From positions 1-64,000 of the forward strand of contig CAZCSK010000003.1 in assembly GCA_964501265.1 (NCBI GenBank): a stretch of DNA of 64,000 nt, given 5' to 3'. The stretch is from CAZCSK01 sp964501265 (GTDB lineage: Bacteria > Actinomycetota > CADDZG01 > JAHWKV01). Below are positions 1-8,489 of this stretch, piece by piece (the first letter of the stretch is position 1; each line of letters begins with the position of its first letter). The position numbers and the translations under genes were made by a program. Below the pieces are notes generated by a model. The model did no database searches. It was given only the letters and a program-made list of their open reading frames with translations, and was not told the origin of the DNA.

Positions 1-158
1 AGATAATGGGCCCGGAGGGCTACTCCAAGGAGCACTTGGTCGAAAAGTGGTATCGAGACATCAAGGTCTACGACATTTTCGAGGGGACCGGCCAGATAAA
101 TCGCGTCGTAATCAGCCGTCAGATTCTTGGGAGGTTGGAAGAAACCGTTTCCCAGTAG
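1..158 (+). CDS. acyl-CoA dehydrogenase, C-terminal fragment (5' end outside window)
   Basis: The frame is open from base 3 and ends at the TAG at 156-158; the start lies before the window. The roughly 51 visible residues contain the EKWYRDIKVYDIFEGTGQI block followed by an RxxISRQILGR tail. This is the conserved C-terminal helix of flavin-dependent acyl-CoA dehydrogenases, where a segment of this type contacts FAD of the partner subunit in the tetramer. The family oxidises acyl-CoA to trans-2-enoyl-CoA and passes electrons to ETF. Substrate chain length cannot be judged from the fragment. A crotonase on the other strand 3 kb away would fit beta-oxidation, but the two are not in one operon. 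Confidence 0.85.
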   Translation, partial: IMGPEGYSKEHLVEKWYRDIKVYDIFEGTGQINRVVISRQILGRLEETVSQ

Positions 159-358
159 ACCTTCAGCTCCCTCGGCCAGTCAATGTTCTTCAAGAGCTAC
201 CAGCCAGCCCGCAGTCACCATAAAAGGCCGGGATTGCATGCCACTCTCAACGTCTTGGGGAAGCCGAGTGCCTCCGGAGCACGGCCGGGTCGAGGCCGAA
301 GAGCCGGAACAGCCCAACCCTAAGAATCTCCTAAAGGCTACTTAATTCAGTTTACCCC

Positions 359-386
359 TTGCAAAACATATTAAATGTGTTATCTT
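359..386 (+). promoter_or_regulatory. candidate sigma-70-type promoter
   Basis: The A+T-rich stretch around 345-386 stands out from its G+C-rich surroundings. It holds a TTGCAA (359-364) and TATCTT (381-386) pair with a 16-bp spacer, about 60 bases before the start at 450. Each hexamer matches the consensus at four of six positions. The rest of 159-449 shows no convincing gene. Confidence 0.35.
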
Positions 387-449
387 GCCCTTTCTCGCAC
401 AGTTCCAGGTGGTTATTGCCCGGCCGATGCCGGGTGGAGGTCGCAAACA

Positions 450-1490
450 ATGGTCAAGAGATTGCTCACAGCTGTTTTCGGAGCCCTTTTAATGGGGGCC
501 TTGCCTGCTGCCGGCGCATTTGCAGATCTCCCGCCAATCCCCGTCGATCTCCCGACGCTCACAAAAGACTCTGGTCCCTCGCCAATCCCCATCGACCCCC
601 CCCCGGTTCAAAAAGGCTCTGGTCCCACCCTCGCGGCAACGGGTGGAGTGGAATTGAAGGGTCTCTTCCGTCTCGCAAAGGGTGAGTGCACCGGAACCGG
701 CGTAAAGGGAACTTACTTTCAGATGATCGACCGGAGCGGCTCCCCCATCACCAATACCGACTCACCGTGCTCGGACAAATCTTTGAACCCGCTGACTCCG
801 GGGACCGAAGGAGGGCTATCGACCACCGGTGTACAGCCGCACGGCGCAGTCGTCTTCGATGCGAACGGCAACGGACTGACCCGGCGCATCACGCTTCCCG
901 CAAAGTTCTTCAGCGTGGATTTCGCCGTGGCGACCAACGCCAAGGATCCACAAACCAAGCTCGATACAGTTGTGCCGCGCATCGTGCACGATGGAAACGG
1001 CAAGATCACCGCTGACAGCGATCTGCGTGCCTTCGCTGCAGCATGGAACGGCAATCAGGCATCACAGGCGGCGGGTGAGGGTCATTACAATCAGGGGGCG
1101 CCCAAACCCGACGGCCAGACCCCCGGTCTCACCAAGAAAGCGTCCGGAACATACAACTCATCCACCCGCGCATTCGTCATCGAGTGGACGAGCATGATCG
1201 TCGGCGGCGCTTTCGATCAGAACGGAGGACGCTGGCATCTGGAAGGCACGTTCGACCCCGCCATCGTGATCGGGGATCCGGTCCCTCAAGCGGCATCGGT
1301 AAAAGGCGGGGCGACTTCTCGCGTAAGTGGCCAGGGACTTGCCTCAACGGGGCCCGCCATCGTCTCCGCCGCCGGAGTGACCCTTCTGGGGGCCGGGTCA
1401 ACCGGCCTCGCGCTTTCGATTATCCCCTCGCTCTTGCGCTCTCGGCGAGCTCGGCGGGAGCGCGGGCGATCTTCAGCGAGGCGAAGATGA
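450..1490 (+). CDS. secreted protein with unrecognised domain and LAxTG-like C-terminal sorting signal
   Basis: 346 residues from ATG 450, chosen over earlier in-frame starts because GGTGGAGG (433-440) sits 9 bases before it and the product then begins with a signal peptide (MVKRLLTAVFGALLMGALPA). After a proline-rich linker comes a domain of about 200 residues with a GECTG start, a DSPCSDK segment and a WHLEGTF end. The same domain recurs in the next gene. Residues 297-301 read LASTG, followed by a hydrophobic stretch and an Arg-rich tail, the layout of a class E sortase substrate. No sortase is visible in the window, so wall attachment is inference. Its stop overlaps the next start by 4 bases (ATGA), indicating one operon. 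Function unknown. Confidence 0.8.
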   Translation: MVKRLLTAVFGALLMGALPAAGAFADLPPIPVDLPTLTKDSGPSPIPIDPPPVQKGSGPTLAATGGVELKGLFRLAKGECTGTGVKGTYFQMIDRSGSPITNTDSPCSDKSLNPLTPGTEGGLSTTGVQPHGAVVFDANGNGLTRRITLPAKFFSVDFAVATNAKDPQTKLDTVVPRIVHDGNGKITADSDLRAFAAAWNGNQASQAAGEGHYNQGAPKPDGQTPGLTKKASGTYNSSTRAFVIEWTSMIVGGAFDQNGGRWHLEGTFDPAIVIGDPVPQAASVKGGATSRVSGQGLASTGPAIVSAAGVTLLGAGSTGLALSIIPSLLRSRRARRERGRSSARRR

Positions 1491-3070
1491 GACGGCGTGC
1501 CATTTGGTTCTCCCTGGCAATAGGCATAGGGCTGATTGCGGCGCCAGCGGTATTTCAGATGTTCACTCGCGCCCCACTCGGGGCCACGATGATCGAGGAG
1601 TTTCGTCCCTTCATGAAAGCCTCGACCATCGACAACTTTAGCGGCCACCTCGATACCATTGACGAGGCTGCCGGAGAACTCGGGAACCAGACCGCTGCTG
1701 GCAACTTTCGCAGTGAGTATTCCTCCGCCGCCTCATTCCTCGGCGCGTGGCCCGGGATCGAAGCCGACATGCGCGGGATGCTGGACGTCATGCGCTCCAA
1801 CCTTGACAACTACGCTGCGGTCGACGCTCTCCCGCCTTTCTATCTGTTCCCATGGTTCTTCGTCATACCGGGGCTGGCAGTTGCGGGGCTTGCCGTTGCT
1901 TCGATTAGGCGCCGCGAGCGATGGATTCGAGTGGCTATCGCGGTTGCAGGGATTGGGCTAATCGCCGCGCCCGGCATCTTCCAGATGTTCTCGCGCGCGC
2001 CCCTTGGTGGAAAGATGATCGAGGACTTCCGCCCCCTGATGACTCCAGCCAAAGTCACGCAGGTGCAGCTTTACTTCCTTACGATCGGTGCGGCCGAGGG
2101 CGAGATCAGGAACAAGCTGATGCCCGACATCCAGGCCGCCAGCCAATACAACGACGAGGGCTTCCGGAAGGCGTTCCCGGCGCTCTCGACGCTGTCGGAT
2201 TCATTTCCCAAGATTTCAGGCGACATGGCCCCCATGATCGGCGCCATGAGCGACAACCTCGACAATTACGCTGCGGTCGACGCGTTGCCTCCATTTGCTG
2301 TCTTCCCCTGGTTCTTCGTCGTTCCCGGAGTGTTGCTTGTAGCCGCTGGCAGTCTTTCTTCCCTGCGCAACATTGATCGCAGCGCGTCGAAAGCATCCCT
2401 GGTCGCGGCGTTACTGATACTTGGCGCCTGCGGAAGTGGAACGCCGGATACGACATCACAAAAAGCGGCAACGAACTTGACGGGCCTCTTTGCCGTCGAC
2501 GGTGGCGAGTGTGCTGCTGCCGGGATCACCAAGGGTTCCTACTTCCGGATGGTGAACCCGGGAGGAGATCCGTCTACCGGCCCCTTCGTCACGAATGCAG
2601 ACTCGAGCTGTATCGACAAAACATGGACACTTCTGCTGCCGGGCACAGACGGGGGCCTTAGGACTGGCGAATTCCAGCCTAATCCGGACCCCGCCTTCGA
2701 TTCCGCCGGACACGCGCTCGCAGGAAAGATAACCGCGCCAACTCGTTGGTTCGCTGTCAGTTTCGCGTTGTCCACCAACAAGGTTGATCCCCAAACGGGG
2801 ACGGAGGTCGCGGCGCCTCGGATCGAGGCCAAGGGGAACACGCTCTCAGGTGATGTGAGAGGATTCGCCGCTGCGTGGAACAAGCAGCATTTCAACCAGG
2901 GCTCTCAGAAACCAGATGGGTCCCGCCCAGGTGCAACCACTGGACCTTCAGGGACATACGATGCGACTACCGGGCGTTATGCACTCGAGTGGACAAGTCA
3001 GATTGTCGGTGGCGCATTCAACAACTTCATAGGTGTTTGGCACCTCGAAGGCAAATTCACGCCGAACTGA
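1487..3070 (+). CDS. membrane protein: two tandem repeats plus lipobox-like site and the same domain as its neighbour
   Basis: 527 residues from ATG 1487, overlapping the upstream stop. Residues about 1-135 and 136-300 are a tandem duplication. Each unit has an N-terminal membrane helix (GIGLIAAPxxFQMFxRAPLG), a soluble segment ending in DNLDNYAAVDALPPF or a close variant, then a second membrane helix (FPWFFVxPG). Next is a hydrophobic run ending LLILGAC with Cys315 (2429-2431), resembling a lipoprotein signal inside the chain. The last 200 residues match the domain of the preceding gene (GECAAAGITKGSYF, SSCIDK, FAAAWN, WHLEGKF). It may be a fusion of a four-helix membrane protein with a lipoprotein, or carry an internal start; no good ATG precedes Cys315. 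Function unknown. Confidence 0.75.
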   Translation: MRRRAIWFSLAIGIGLIAAPAVFQMFTRAPLGATMIEEFRPFMKASTIDNFSGHLDTIDEAAGELGNQTAAGNFRSEYSSAASFLGAWPGIEADMRGMLDVMRSNLDNYAAVDALPPFYLFPWFFVIPGLAVAGLAVASIRRRERWIRVAIAVAGIGLIAAPGIFQMFSRAPLGGKMIEDFRPLMTPAKVTQVQLYFLTIGAAEGEIRNKLMPDIQAASQYNDEGFRKAFPALSTLSDSFPKISGDMAPMIGAMSDNLDNYAAVDALPPFAVFPWFFVVPGVLLVAAGSLSSLRNIDRSASKASLVAALLILGACGSGTPDTTSQKAATNLTGLFAVDGGECAAAGITKGSYFRMVNPGGDPSTGPFVTNADSSCIDKTWTLLLPGTDGGLRTGEFQPNPDPAFDSAGHALAGKITAPTRWFAVSFALSTNKVDPQTGTEVAAPRIEAKGNTLSGDVRGFAAAWNKQHFNQGSQKPDGSRPGATTGPSGTYDATTGRYALEWTSQIVGGAFNNFIGVWHLEGKFTPN

Positions 3071-3139
3071 TTGGCGGCGGCATCCGCAACCGCGGATCGC
3101 TGAGCGGCTGGTACCCGCGTAACCCAAGGCCGGGCTGAG

Positions 3140-3916
3140 TCACGAGATCGAGGGCCGAGGCGCCTCGGGCCGGTCGCCGGATACGAACCTTTCCAGACCG
3201 CTCGCAAGCTCGGGGTCATTGACGGTGGGAAGGCAGAGCTTGGCCTCAAGCATCAAGCCCTCCTCGAGCGGGAGCCCAAACCCGCCGATCAATGCGGCAC
3301 GGTCGGCGCGAAGGCTTACCTGCGGATAGTCCGCGATCCTTGTCGCAAGTTCCATCGCGCGGTCGAGGGCTTTACCGTCGGGAACCACCTCCTGAACGAT
3401 CCCCATCTCAAAAGCCCGCTCGGCGTTGATACGTATCCCGGTCTCGACCAGGTATAGAGCGTTGCCGACTCCGGCGATACGCGCAAACCTCTGCGTCCCT
3501 CCATCGGTGAACGGCACTCCCCAGCGACGGTTGAGTGCCCCGAACTCGGCGTTTTGTGCCGCTATCCGAAAGTCACACCAACAGGCGAGTTCGAATCCTC
3601 CCGCGAAGCAATAGCCGTTCACCGCGGCAATGGTCGGCTTGCCCGGATCTAGCCGGGCAAATCCCATAGGCCCCGCTTCTTCGACAAACGAATGCGAGAG
3701 CAGGCTCGATGCATTCTTCAAATCGGCTCCCGAGCAGAAAGCCTTCTCTCCCGCTCCGGTCACAACCAGGACGCGAGAATCCGCGTCGGCGGCAAATGCC
3801 TTGATGGCCTCGGCCAGCAGAGTGGCCGTCTCGCCGTCGACACAGTTGTGCGCCTCGGGCCGGTTGACCGTCAGCAGACAAACCGAACCGCTGCGCAGTA
3901 CTTCAACCTTTGCCAT
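3140..3916 (-). CDS. enoyl-CoA hydratase/isomerase family protein (crotonase fold)
   Basis: About 258 residues. The start is set at the ATG at 3916 because the AAGGAG Shine-Dalgarno abuts the alternative ATG at 3922 and leaves normal spacing only for 3916. The CoA-binding and oxyanion-hole motifs are clear: AFCSGADL, then AAVNGYCFAGGFELACWCDFR. The first catalytic Glu (GGFEL) is present. The second, expected in the FGxPE segment, is replaced: the sequence reads AEFGALNRRWG before GGTQR. So it may be an isomerase-like or otherwise altered crotonase rather than a classic hydratase. It stands alone on the minus strand, with stop-to-stop convergence towards 3070. Confidence 0.85.
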   Translation of the reverse strand: MAKVEVLRSGSVCLLTVNRPEAHNCVDGETATLLAEAIKAFAADADSRVLVVTGAGEKAFCSGADLKNASSLLSHSFVEEAGPMGFARLDPGKPTIAAVNGYCFAGGFELACWCDFRIAAQNAEFGALNRRWGVPFTDGGTQRFARIAGVGNALYLVETGIRINAERAFEMGIVQEVVPDGKALDRAMELATRIADYPQVSLRADRAALIGGFGLPLEEGLMLEAKLCLPTVNDPELASGLERFVSGDRPEAPRPSIS

Positions 3917-4086
3917 CACCATCTCCTTGGAGATCTCTGCAGGTTCATGGCCTCTCCTCCTATCGGAACGACATGGCTGAAAGCCTTTTGGAAGTTCCCA
4001 AGGAGCTCGCCGTGAAGAAGTAGATCTGTTCGGAAAGCAAACCTACATCGTCGGCCTATAAAATCCGTGTGGGAGGGACAACCGAG

Positions 4087-4368
4087 GTGACCAGGCAGGA
4101 GAGGTGGAATCTTGTAGCCGCCAATCTTGGCATATTGACGGGACTCATCCTCTTCCTGCTCTTGGTTCCGGCGGTGTGCGTCATCGCAGAGAGCTACCCC
4201 GGGCCCACGCTGAAGCATTGTTCGAGCGTCGTGACCGGGCTACTGGAATCCGAACTGGGCAAGACTGTGCCCACCAGGGTCTCGGCGCTGGGGGCGCTGC
4301 TTATTCCTCCAGGAGGCGGTTTGCTGACCTGGTACTTGCTCCGTCGACAGATGACTCGAGATCGTTGA
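4087..4368 (+). CDS. small two-helix membrane protein, unknown function
   Basis: About 93 residues from GTG 4087, preferred because GGGAGGG (4071-4077) lies 9 bases upstream; GTG 4069 would overlap that site. Two hydrophobic segments are visible: one near residues 11-35 (GILTGLILFLLLVPAVCVIA) and one near 70-85 (ALGALLIPPGGGLLTWYLL). The tail is basic (RRQMTRDR), which suggests an inside C-terminus. A TATAAAAT stretch at 4056-4063 could be a -10 box. I do not recognise a family. It is separated from the kinase downstream by 310 bases. Confidence 0.5.
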   Translation: MTRQERWNLVAANLGILTGLILFLLLVPAVCVIAESYPGPTLKHCSSVVTGLLESELGKTVPTRVSALGALLIPPGGGLLTWYLLRRQMTRDR

Positions 4369-4679
4369 GAGGGTCGCACCGAAAGTGTTGCACGAGGTCG
4401 GTCGTCCCACCCGCGACTACGAATCTGTGCGGAGCAAAGGGCTCGGTTCAGAAGATCCGCGCCTGGGACTTATGCTGCCCAGTTTGAACTCGTACGCGCA
4501 GCGGCGACCGGCACTTTAAGGGATCCTGACTCTTCCTCGCCTGGCTATTTTCCCACAATTCTCAAGGGAGTTAAGCCACGGCCTGATCTAATCTGGGACG
4601 GATCGGAGGAGTCGATGAAGGAACCCGCCCCCAATTCCTGCGTGAGGAAACCACTCCATAAGCACTAGTTATCTGCAAG
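4369..4679 (+). other. 310-base intergenic region with a possible 17-codon leader ORF (4615-4668)
   Basis: No sizeable gene is seen. A tiny ORF starts at ATG 4615, four bases after GGAGGA (4605-4610), and ends at TAG 4668, giving a 17-residue basic peptide rich in Pro and Lys. It ends 11 bases before the kinase start. It could be a leader peptide that couples translation to the kinase, or chance. No conserved attenuator hairpin is evident. Confidence 0.3.
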
Positions 4680-6782
4680 GTGGGGAAGGTGGGGAACAAG
4701 ACCGTCGTCGACATCGCCGAATGGCGATCGTCTAAGCCCGCGTCCCAGAACCGCTACGATCTGCTGGAGCGTGTCGCTTTGGCTCTCAACTCAACACTCG
4801 AACTCAAGGAGGTTCTTCGCCTTCTTGCGCAGATAATCCTGGAAGCCACCGGAGGACAGCGGTGCAGCCTCTTCTTGTTGGAGGGTCGGCAACTTCACCC
4901 CGCGGTGGCCATCGGGACCTGGTCGGACGAGGACCTCTGGAACGCCTTTCATTCCATGGCTCCCACCGACCTGGACATACCCCGCTGGCGGCTATTTCTG
5001 AAGGGTCAGCCGGTTGCCCTCGAGGACGCCCGAGAGAGCGACCTGATACCCAAGGATTGGGTGGATCGGTTCTCGTTGCGAGCCCTGGCGCTCGTGCCCC
5101 TGATGGCAGGCGATGAGCCCTACGGGCTGATGGCTGTCGATTGGCCCGAGGCCCGTTCGTTCGACGAATCCGAGATCCGCCGCCTCGGGGCGATCGGCTC
5201 CTACGCCGGGGTCGCCGTACGAAACGCCCGCCTTTTCGAGGTTGTGAAGAAAAGCGCCAGGATCCAGGAGGCCCTCGCAGCCGGCGCTTCCGCCCTCGCC
5301 TCCCCCCTGGAGCCAGCCGAGATCGCTCAGCGGCTGGCAGACGCTTACTTAGATCTTCTCGGCGCAGAGCTTTGTGCGATAGGACTTTTCGACAGCGGCC
5401 GCACGAAAGTCACAACCATTGCCGCGCGGGGAACTCGCGAAATCAGCGGTCCCCTTCCACTGGCCGAGGTGCCCAAGCGAATCGTAGCGCGCCTGGTCGC
5501 CGAGTGGACGAAGTCAAAGAATTCGGTCTCGTTCGGCGACGACCCGTGGCTCAAACGGTTCGTGGCCTGCCAGGACACCAACGCTTCTTGGTATCTGCTG
5601 GTTCCAATGGTCGCAGAAGGCCATCCGCGGGGGGTGGTCCTGCTCGGCTTTGGCCAGAAGACGAGGCTGGGCGACGAGGAGCATGCGGCAGCCGAAACCC
5701 TGGCGACCGTGGCGGCCGTCGCGGTTGAGCGAAACTTCCTGGTTGAGCGCCTCAACCGGCAGATGCGGCAGCTCGAGATCCTGTACAGGCTGACCGCCTC
5801 GATCCACCAGAGCACGGGCGCGGCCGCGCTGATGGCCAGGCTCAATGAACTTCTCACCGGCTATGGCATCGAAGCAGTCGGGCTAGCGTTCCGAGAGAGC
5901 AACTTTGCTCGCCGTCTCGGGGGAGAAAAGCTAACGCCCGCAGAGCGAGCGGTCTTTGCAAGAAACGGGGGCCCGAAGCGGCTCGACGACGAAACGCTCG
6001 CCGTCCCCATGCGCCTCGGGCGCCGGCTGGTGGGCGTGCTGCGGGTGCGGGTGGGAGCACTGGAGGCCGAGGAGCAGTCCTTCCTCGAAGCGGTGGGATC
6101 AGGCATCGCCGAGGTCGCCACCATGGCGGCGTTGCGTTCTGCCTTCGAGGAGGCGTCACGGGAACGTGCCGTGGCCGGCGAGCGGGAACGATTCGCCTCC
6201 GACCTGCACGACACTGCCGGGCAGCTGTTCGTCGCGTCGGGGCTATTGGCTCGCAGGTTTGTGGGTCAGCTGCCTTCCGACTCGCCCTGGGCGGAGCGAA
6301 TTCTCCGGCTCGTCGCGCTCGCCGACCGGGGCAAGTGGGAGATCGATCAGGCTATACGCGCTCTCAGTTTCGTTCCTGCAGCCCGCAGCGGCCTTCCCAC
6401 CGCGCTTCGCGCTCTCGCCCGGTCGTTTGAATCCGACAGCGGCATCCATGCCCCCTTCCGCACGATCGGCAAACCGCCGCGGCTTGCGGCTGAAGTCGAG
6501 CGCACTCTCTACCGAGTGGCCCACGAGGCAACCAGCAATGCCTGGCGACACGCCCGCTGCACGATTGTCCGCCTCGAACTTGCCTACGAAGACAGTGAAG
6601 TCGTTCTGCGGATTCTCGACGACGGCATCGGGCTCAATGCGAGGGAGAAGGAGGGATCCCCGGGGATCGGGATCTTCAGCATGCGGCGTGCAATGGAGGC
6701 GGTCGGCGGTTGCCTTCGCGTTCGGAGCCGCCGGCCGCGAGGGGTCCTGGTGGAGGCGCGAGTCAAAAGGGGGCCCCGATGA
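4680..6782 (+). CDS. multi-GAF sensor histidine kinase, NarX/LiaS/DesK type
   Basis: 700 residues from GTG 4680; a nearby GTG at 4689 is an alternative. No membrane segment is seen, so it is a cytosolic sensor. Residues about 25-165 and 180-350 are GAF domains (for example the FDESEIRRLGAIGSYAGVAV end), and about 360-485 is a third, weaker GAF-like unit. The HisKA_3 dimerisation domain has the phospho-acceptor His510 in RFASDLHDTAGQL. The ATPase domain has N-box HEATSN (615-620), DDGIGL (647 on) and a GIGIFSM lid. It overlaps the next response regulator by 4 bases (ATGA), so the two are a cognate pair. The GAF ligand is unknown. Confidence 0.9.
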   Translation: MGKVGNKTVVDIAEWRSSKPASQNRYDLLERVALALNSTLELKEVLRLLAQIILEATGGQRCSLFLLEGRQLHPAVAIGTWSDEDLWNAFHSMAPTDLDIPRWRLFLKGQPVALEDARESDLIPKDWVDRFSLRALALVPLMAGDEPYGLMAVDWPEARSFDESEIRRLGAIGSYAGVAVRNARLFEVVKKSARIQEALAAGASALASPLEPAEIAQRLADAYLDLLGAELCAIGLFDSGRTKVTTIAARGTREISGPLPLAEVPKRIVARLVAEWTKSKNSVSFGDDPWLKRFVACQDTNASWYLLVPMVAEGHPRGVVLLGFGQKTRLGDEEHAAAETLATVAAVAVERNFLVERLNRQMRQLEILYRLTASIHQSTGAAALMARLNELLTGYGIEAVGLAFRESNFARRLGGEKLTPAERAVFARNGGPKRLDDETLAVPMRLGRRLVGVLRVRVGALEAEEQSFLEAVGSGIAEVATMAALRSAFEEASRERAVAGERERFASDLHDTAGQLFVASGLLARRFVGQLPSDSPWAERILRLVALADRGKWEIDQAIRALSFVPAARSGLPTALRALARSFESDSGIHAPFRTIGKPPRLAAEVERTLYRVAHEATSNAWRHARCTIVRLELAYEDSEVVLRILDDGIGLNAREKEGSPGIGIFSMRRAMEAVGGCLRVRSRRPRGVLVEARVKRGPR

Positions 6783-7408
6783 TTCGCATCATGCTGGTGG
6801 ACGACCACCCTGTCGTGCGAGAGGGCCTGGCGGCGATACTCGGCGACGAGCCCGACTTCAATGTCGTAGGCGAGGCCGGGACCGGCGAGCAGGCGGTAGA
6901 GCGATTCGATCGTCTGCGAGCCGACTTGGTGCTGATCGATGCACGGCTGCCGGGGATGAGCGGCATAGAGGCATGCTCCGAACTGACCCGTCGCTTCCCG
7001 GGGGTGAGGGTGGTCATCATTACGAGCTTTCCTTCAGAGGCGACCATGGTGGACGCATTCGCCGCGGGGGCCCGCGGTCTGGTCGTGAAGGAGAGCGACG
7101 CCGCACGAGTGCGAGAAGCCGTGCGGGTTGTGGCATCGGGACAAACATTCGTCGATCCCCGGGTCGCTGCAAAAATCGTTGCATTGGCCACCAAGGGCCG
7201 TCGGGTATCCGGCCCCTTTGGGCTGACCCTGCAGGAGATGCGGGTGGTCGAGCTTTTGCCCCGGGGCCTTACGAATCGAGCCATCGGCAAGGAACTCGGG
7301 ATCTCCGAGGAGACCGTCAAGGTCCATGTCCGGGGCGCCAAGAGGAAACTGGGCGCCAACCATCGCGCCGAGGCCGCGGCCATAGCCCTGCGGGAGGGGC
7401 TGGCATGA
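6779..7408 (+). CDS. NarL/FixJ-family response regulator, partner of upstream kinase
   Basis: 209 residues from ATG 6779, translationally coupled to the kinase. The receiver domain shows the acidic pair Asp8-Asp9, phospho-acceptor Asp54 (VLIDARLPG), the Thr/Ser switch in VVIITSF and Lys in VVKES. A linker leads to a LuxR-type HTH at about 145-209 (LTLQEMRVVELL, then NRAIGKELGISEETVKVHVRG). It should bind DNA as a dimer after phosphorylation. Its last 15 codons lie inside a roughly 205-bp element that is repeated at 28.7 kb, where the gene end survives as a fragment. Confidence 0.93.
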   Translation: MIRIMLVDDHPVVREGLAAILGDEPDFNVVGEAGTGEQAVERFDRLRADLVLIDARLPGMSGIEACSELTRRFPGVRVVIITSFPSEATMVDAFAAGARGLVVKESDAARVREAVRVVASGQTFVDPRVAAKIVALATKGRRVSGPFGLTLQEMRVVELLPRGLTNRAIGKELGISEETVKVHVRGAKRKLGANHRAEAAAIALREGLA

Positions 7409-7574
7409 GCTCGAAGATGGGTGTTAGGACTACCCCCCATTTCTTCCCCCAAATACCGAAAAGGGGGAAGACGTGCGGACCCGTTCTGACTAGCCTCCCA
7501 GACAGAAGAGGCGTCGCTTCATCAAGCGGATGTCCGCATCACAACAGAGCAAGTCTTCGCTGGGAGTACCCAGG
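7366..7574 (+). repeat. imperfect 205-bp dispersed repeat, copy 1 (partner at 28691-28901)
   Basis: Starts in the last codons of the response regulator (GAGGCCGCGGCCATAGCCC) and runs to CTTCGCTGGGAG. It is matched over its length, with scattered substitutions and one indel, by 28691-28901. It holds a strong hairpin, CTTCCCCC (7443-7450) with GGGGGAAG (7463-7470). A longer-range pairing is possible between GCGGAC (7475-7480) and GTCCGC (7532-7537), enclosing a GCCTC/GAGGC stem. Several changes in copy 2 preserve pairing through G-U. It may be a structured leader or terminator-antiterminator for the following regulator gene. A frame is open in both copies, so a small peptide is an alternative. 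Confidence 0.7.
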
Positions 7575-7662
7575 TTCGCGTGCGGGTGTCACCAGCCGCA
7601 AGAAGGAGGCAAACGGGGTTGAGGACCGGTTCGGTGAAACTCCTCACGCCCCTGACTCGGAA

Positions 7663-8346
7663 ATGGAGCAGGAGTCAATCGCGAAGCAACAGGAGGTCAT
7701 AACCATCTCAGTCGTCATTTGCGATGACCATCCGGCATTCGCCCGGGGTGTCGCCGCGCTCTTTGAACTGGAGCCCGATATCCAAGTGCGTGGCGTGGCG
7801 ACGAGCGGAAAGGAGGCTGTAGGAATGGTCCGGGAGCGTCTCCCGGACATCGTGCTGATGGACGTCGTCATGCCGGGAATTGACGGAATCGAAACCACGC
7901 GTCGCGTACGGGCGGCTTCCCCGACGACCAAGGTTGTGGTGCTTACCGTCAAGGACGAGGAGCGAGACCTTTTTCTTGCACTTCGCGCCGGCGCCATGGG
8001 CTACATCACGAAAGACAAAGGGATCGAGTTGATCGCCGACGCAGTGCGCTCCGTCCACCGTGGTCATTTCGTGATCCCCGTAGACCTGGCCAGACGGTTT
8101 ATCGACGACCTGGAGGACGCCAGTTCCGAGATGTCCTTGAGCGACATCGAGCGCGAGGTCCTGGCAGGAATCGCTCGCGGCGAGGGCAACAAGGAAATCG
8201 CAGCCCGGCTTCATCTGGGCGAGCGGACTCTCAAACGACGAGTCGAAGACATCTACGCAAAGCTCCACTTAAAGGACCGGGTCGAGGCGGCGGTGTACGC
8301 GGCGACGCGAGGTCTCGGAACGGATCGTGTCCCCCGAGGGCCGTAA
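7663..8346 (+). CDS. second NarL/FixJ-family response regulator
   Basis: 227 residues from ATG 7663. Receiver domain: CDDH (Asp21-Asp22), phospho-acceptor Asp67 (VLMDVVMPG), VVLTVKDE and YITKD. The C-terminal LuxR HTH (LSDIEREVLAGIARGEGNKEIA, ERTLKRRVEDIY) has an ArgThr-Leu-Lys recognition helix unlike the TVKVHV of its neighbour. The start is uncertain. A perfect AGGAGG (7691-7696) lies 8 bases before codon ATC 7705, exactly where family alignment predicts the N-terminus (ISVVICDDH), while ATG 7663 lacks a good ribosome site and adds 14 residues. Initiation at ATC or a lost ATG are both possible. The 3' end overlaps the leader element at 8327. Confidence 0.88.
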   Translation: MEQESIAKQQEVITISVVICDDHPAFARGVAALFELEPDIQVRGVATSGKEAVGMVRERLPDIVLMDVVMPGIDGIETTRRVRAASPTTKVVVLTVKDEERDLFLALRAGAMGYITKDKGIELIADAVRSVHRGHFVIPVDLARRFIDDLEDASSEMSLSDIEREVLAGIARGEGNKEIAARLHLGERTLKRRVEDIYAKLHLKDRVEAAVYAATRGLGTDRVPRGP

Positions 8347-8420
8347 ATCTGGACCAAAAGGGACACAAGTTTTGACCCCCGTGGCCCTAGCGTATGGCCC
8401 GAATGAACTAGGAAAATACA
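8327..8420 (+). promoter_or_regulatory. structured leader element, copy 1 (partner at 18811-18905)
   Basis: GTGTCCC (8327-8333) can pair with GGGACAC (8360-8366). The enclosed GAGGGCCGTAAATCTGGAC and the following AGTTTTGACCC and GAACTAGG blocks recur in the same order at 18811-18905. Both copies precede genes for exported proteins whose N-termini share RNNRKA. The stem and loop suggest an RNA element or a protein-binding palindrome. TTTTGACC resembles a -35 box but no -10 fits at normal spacing. It does not match the c-di-GMP, c-di-AMP or cobalamin riboswitch consensus I know. Confidence 0.65.
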
Positions 8421-8489
8421 TGAGAACCATAGGGGCAACTTCATAACTCGGACCGAGCCGTTTGTTCGACTCGGAAAGGAGTAGATCAA

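Noticed and set aside
3575..3605. GTTCGAATCC resembling a tRNA T-arm
   Set aside because: Isolated match inside the crotonase gene; no cloverleaf can be formed.
5956..7408. Long frame (about 800 codons) overlapping the histidine kinase and first response regulator
   Set aside because: High G+C shadow frame; the only recognisable domain in it is the second response regulator, which starts at 7663.
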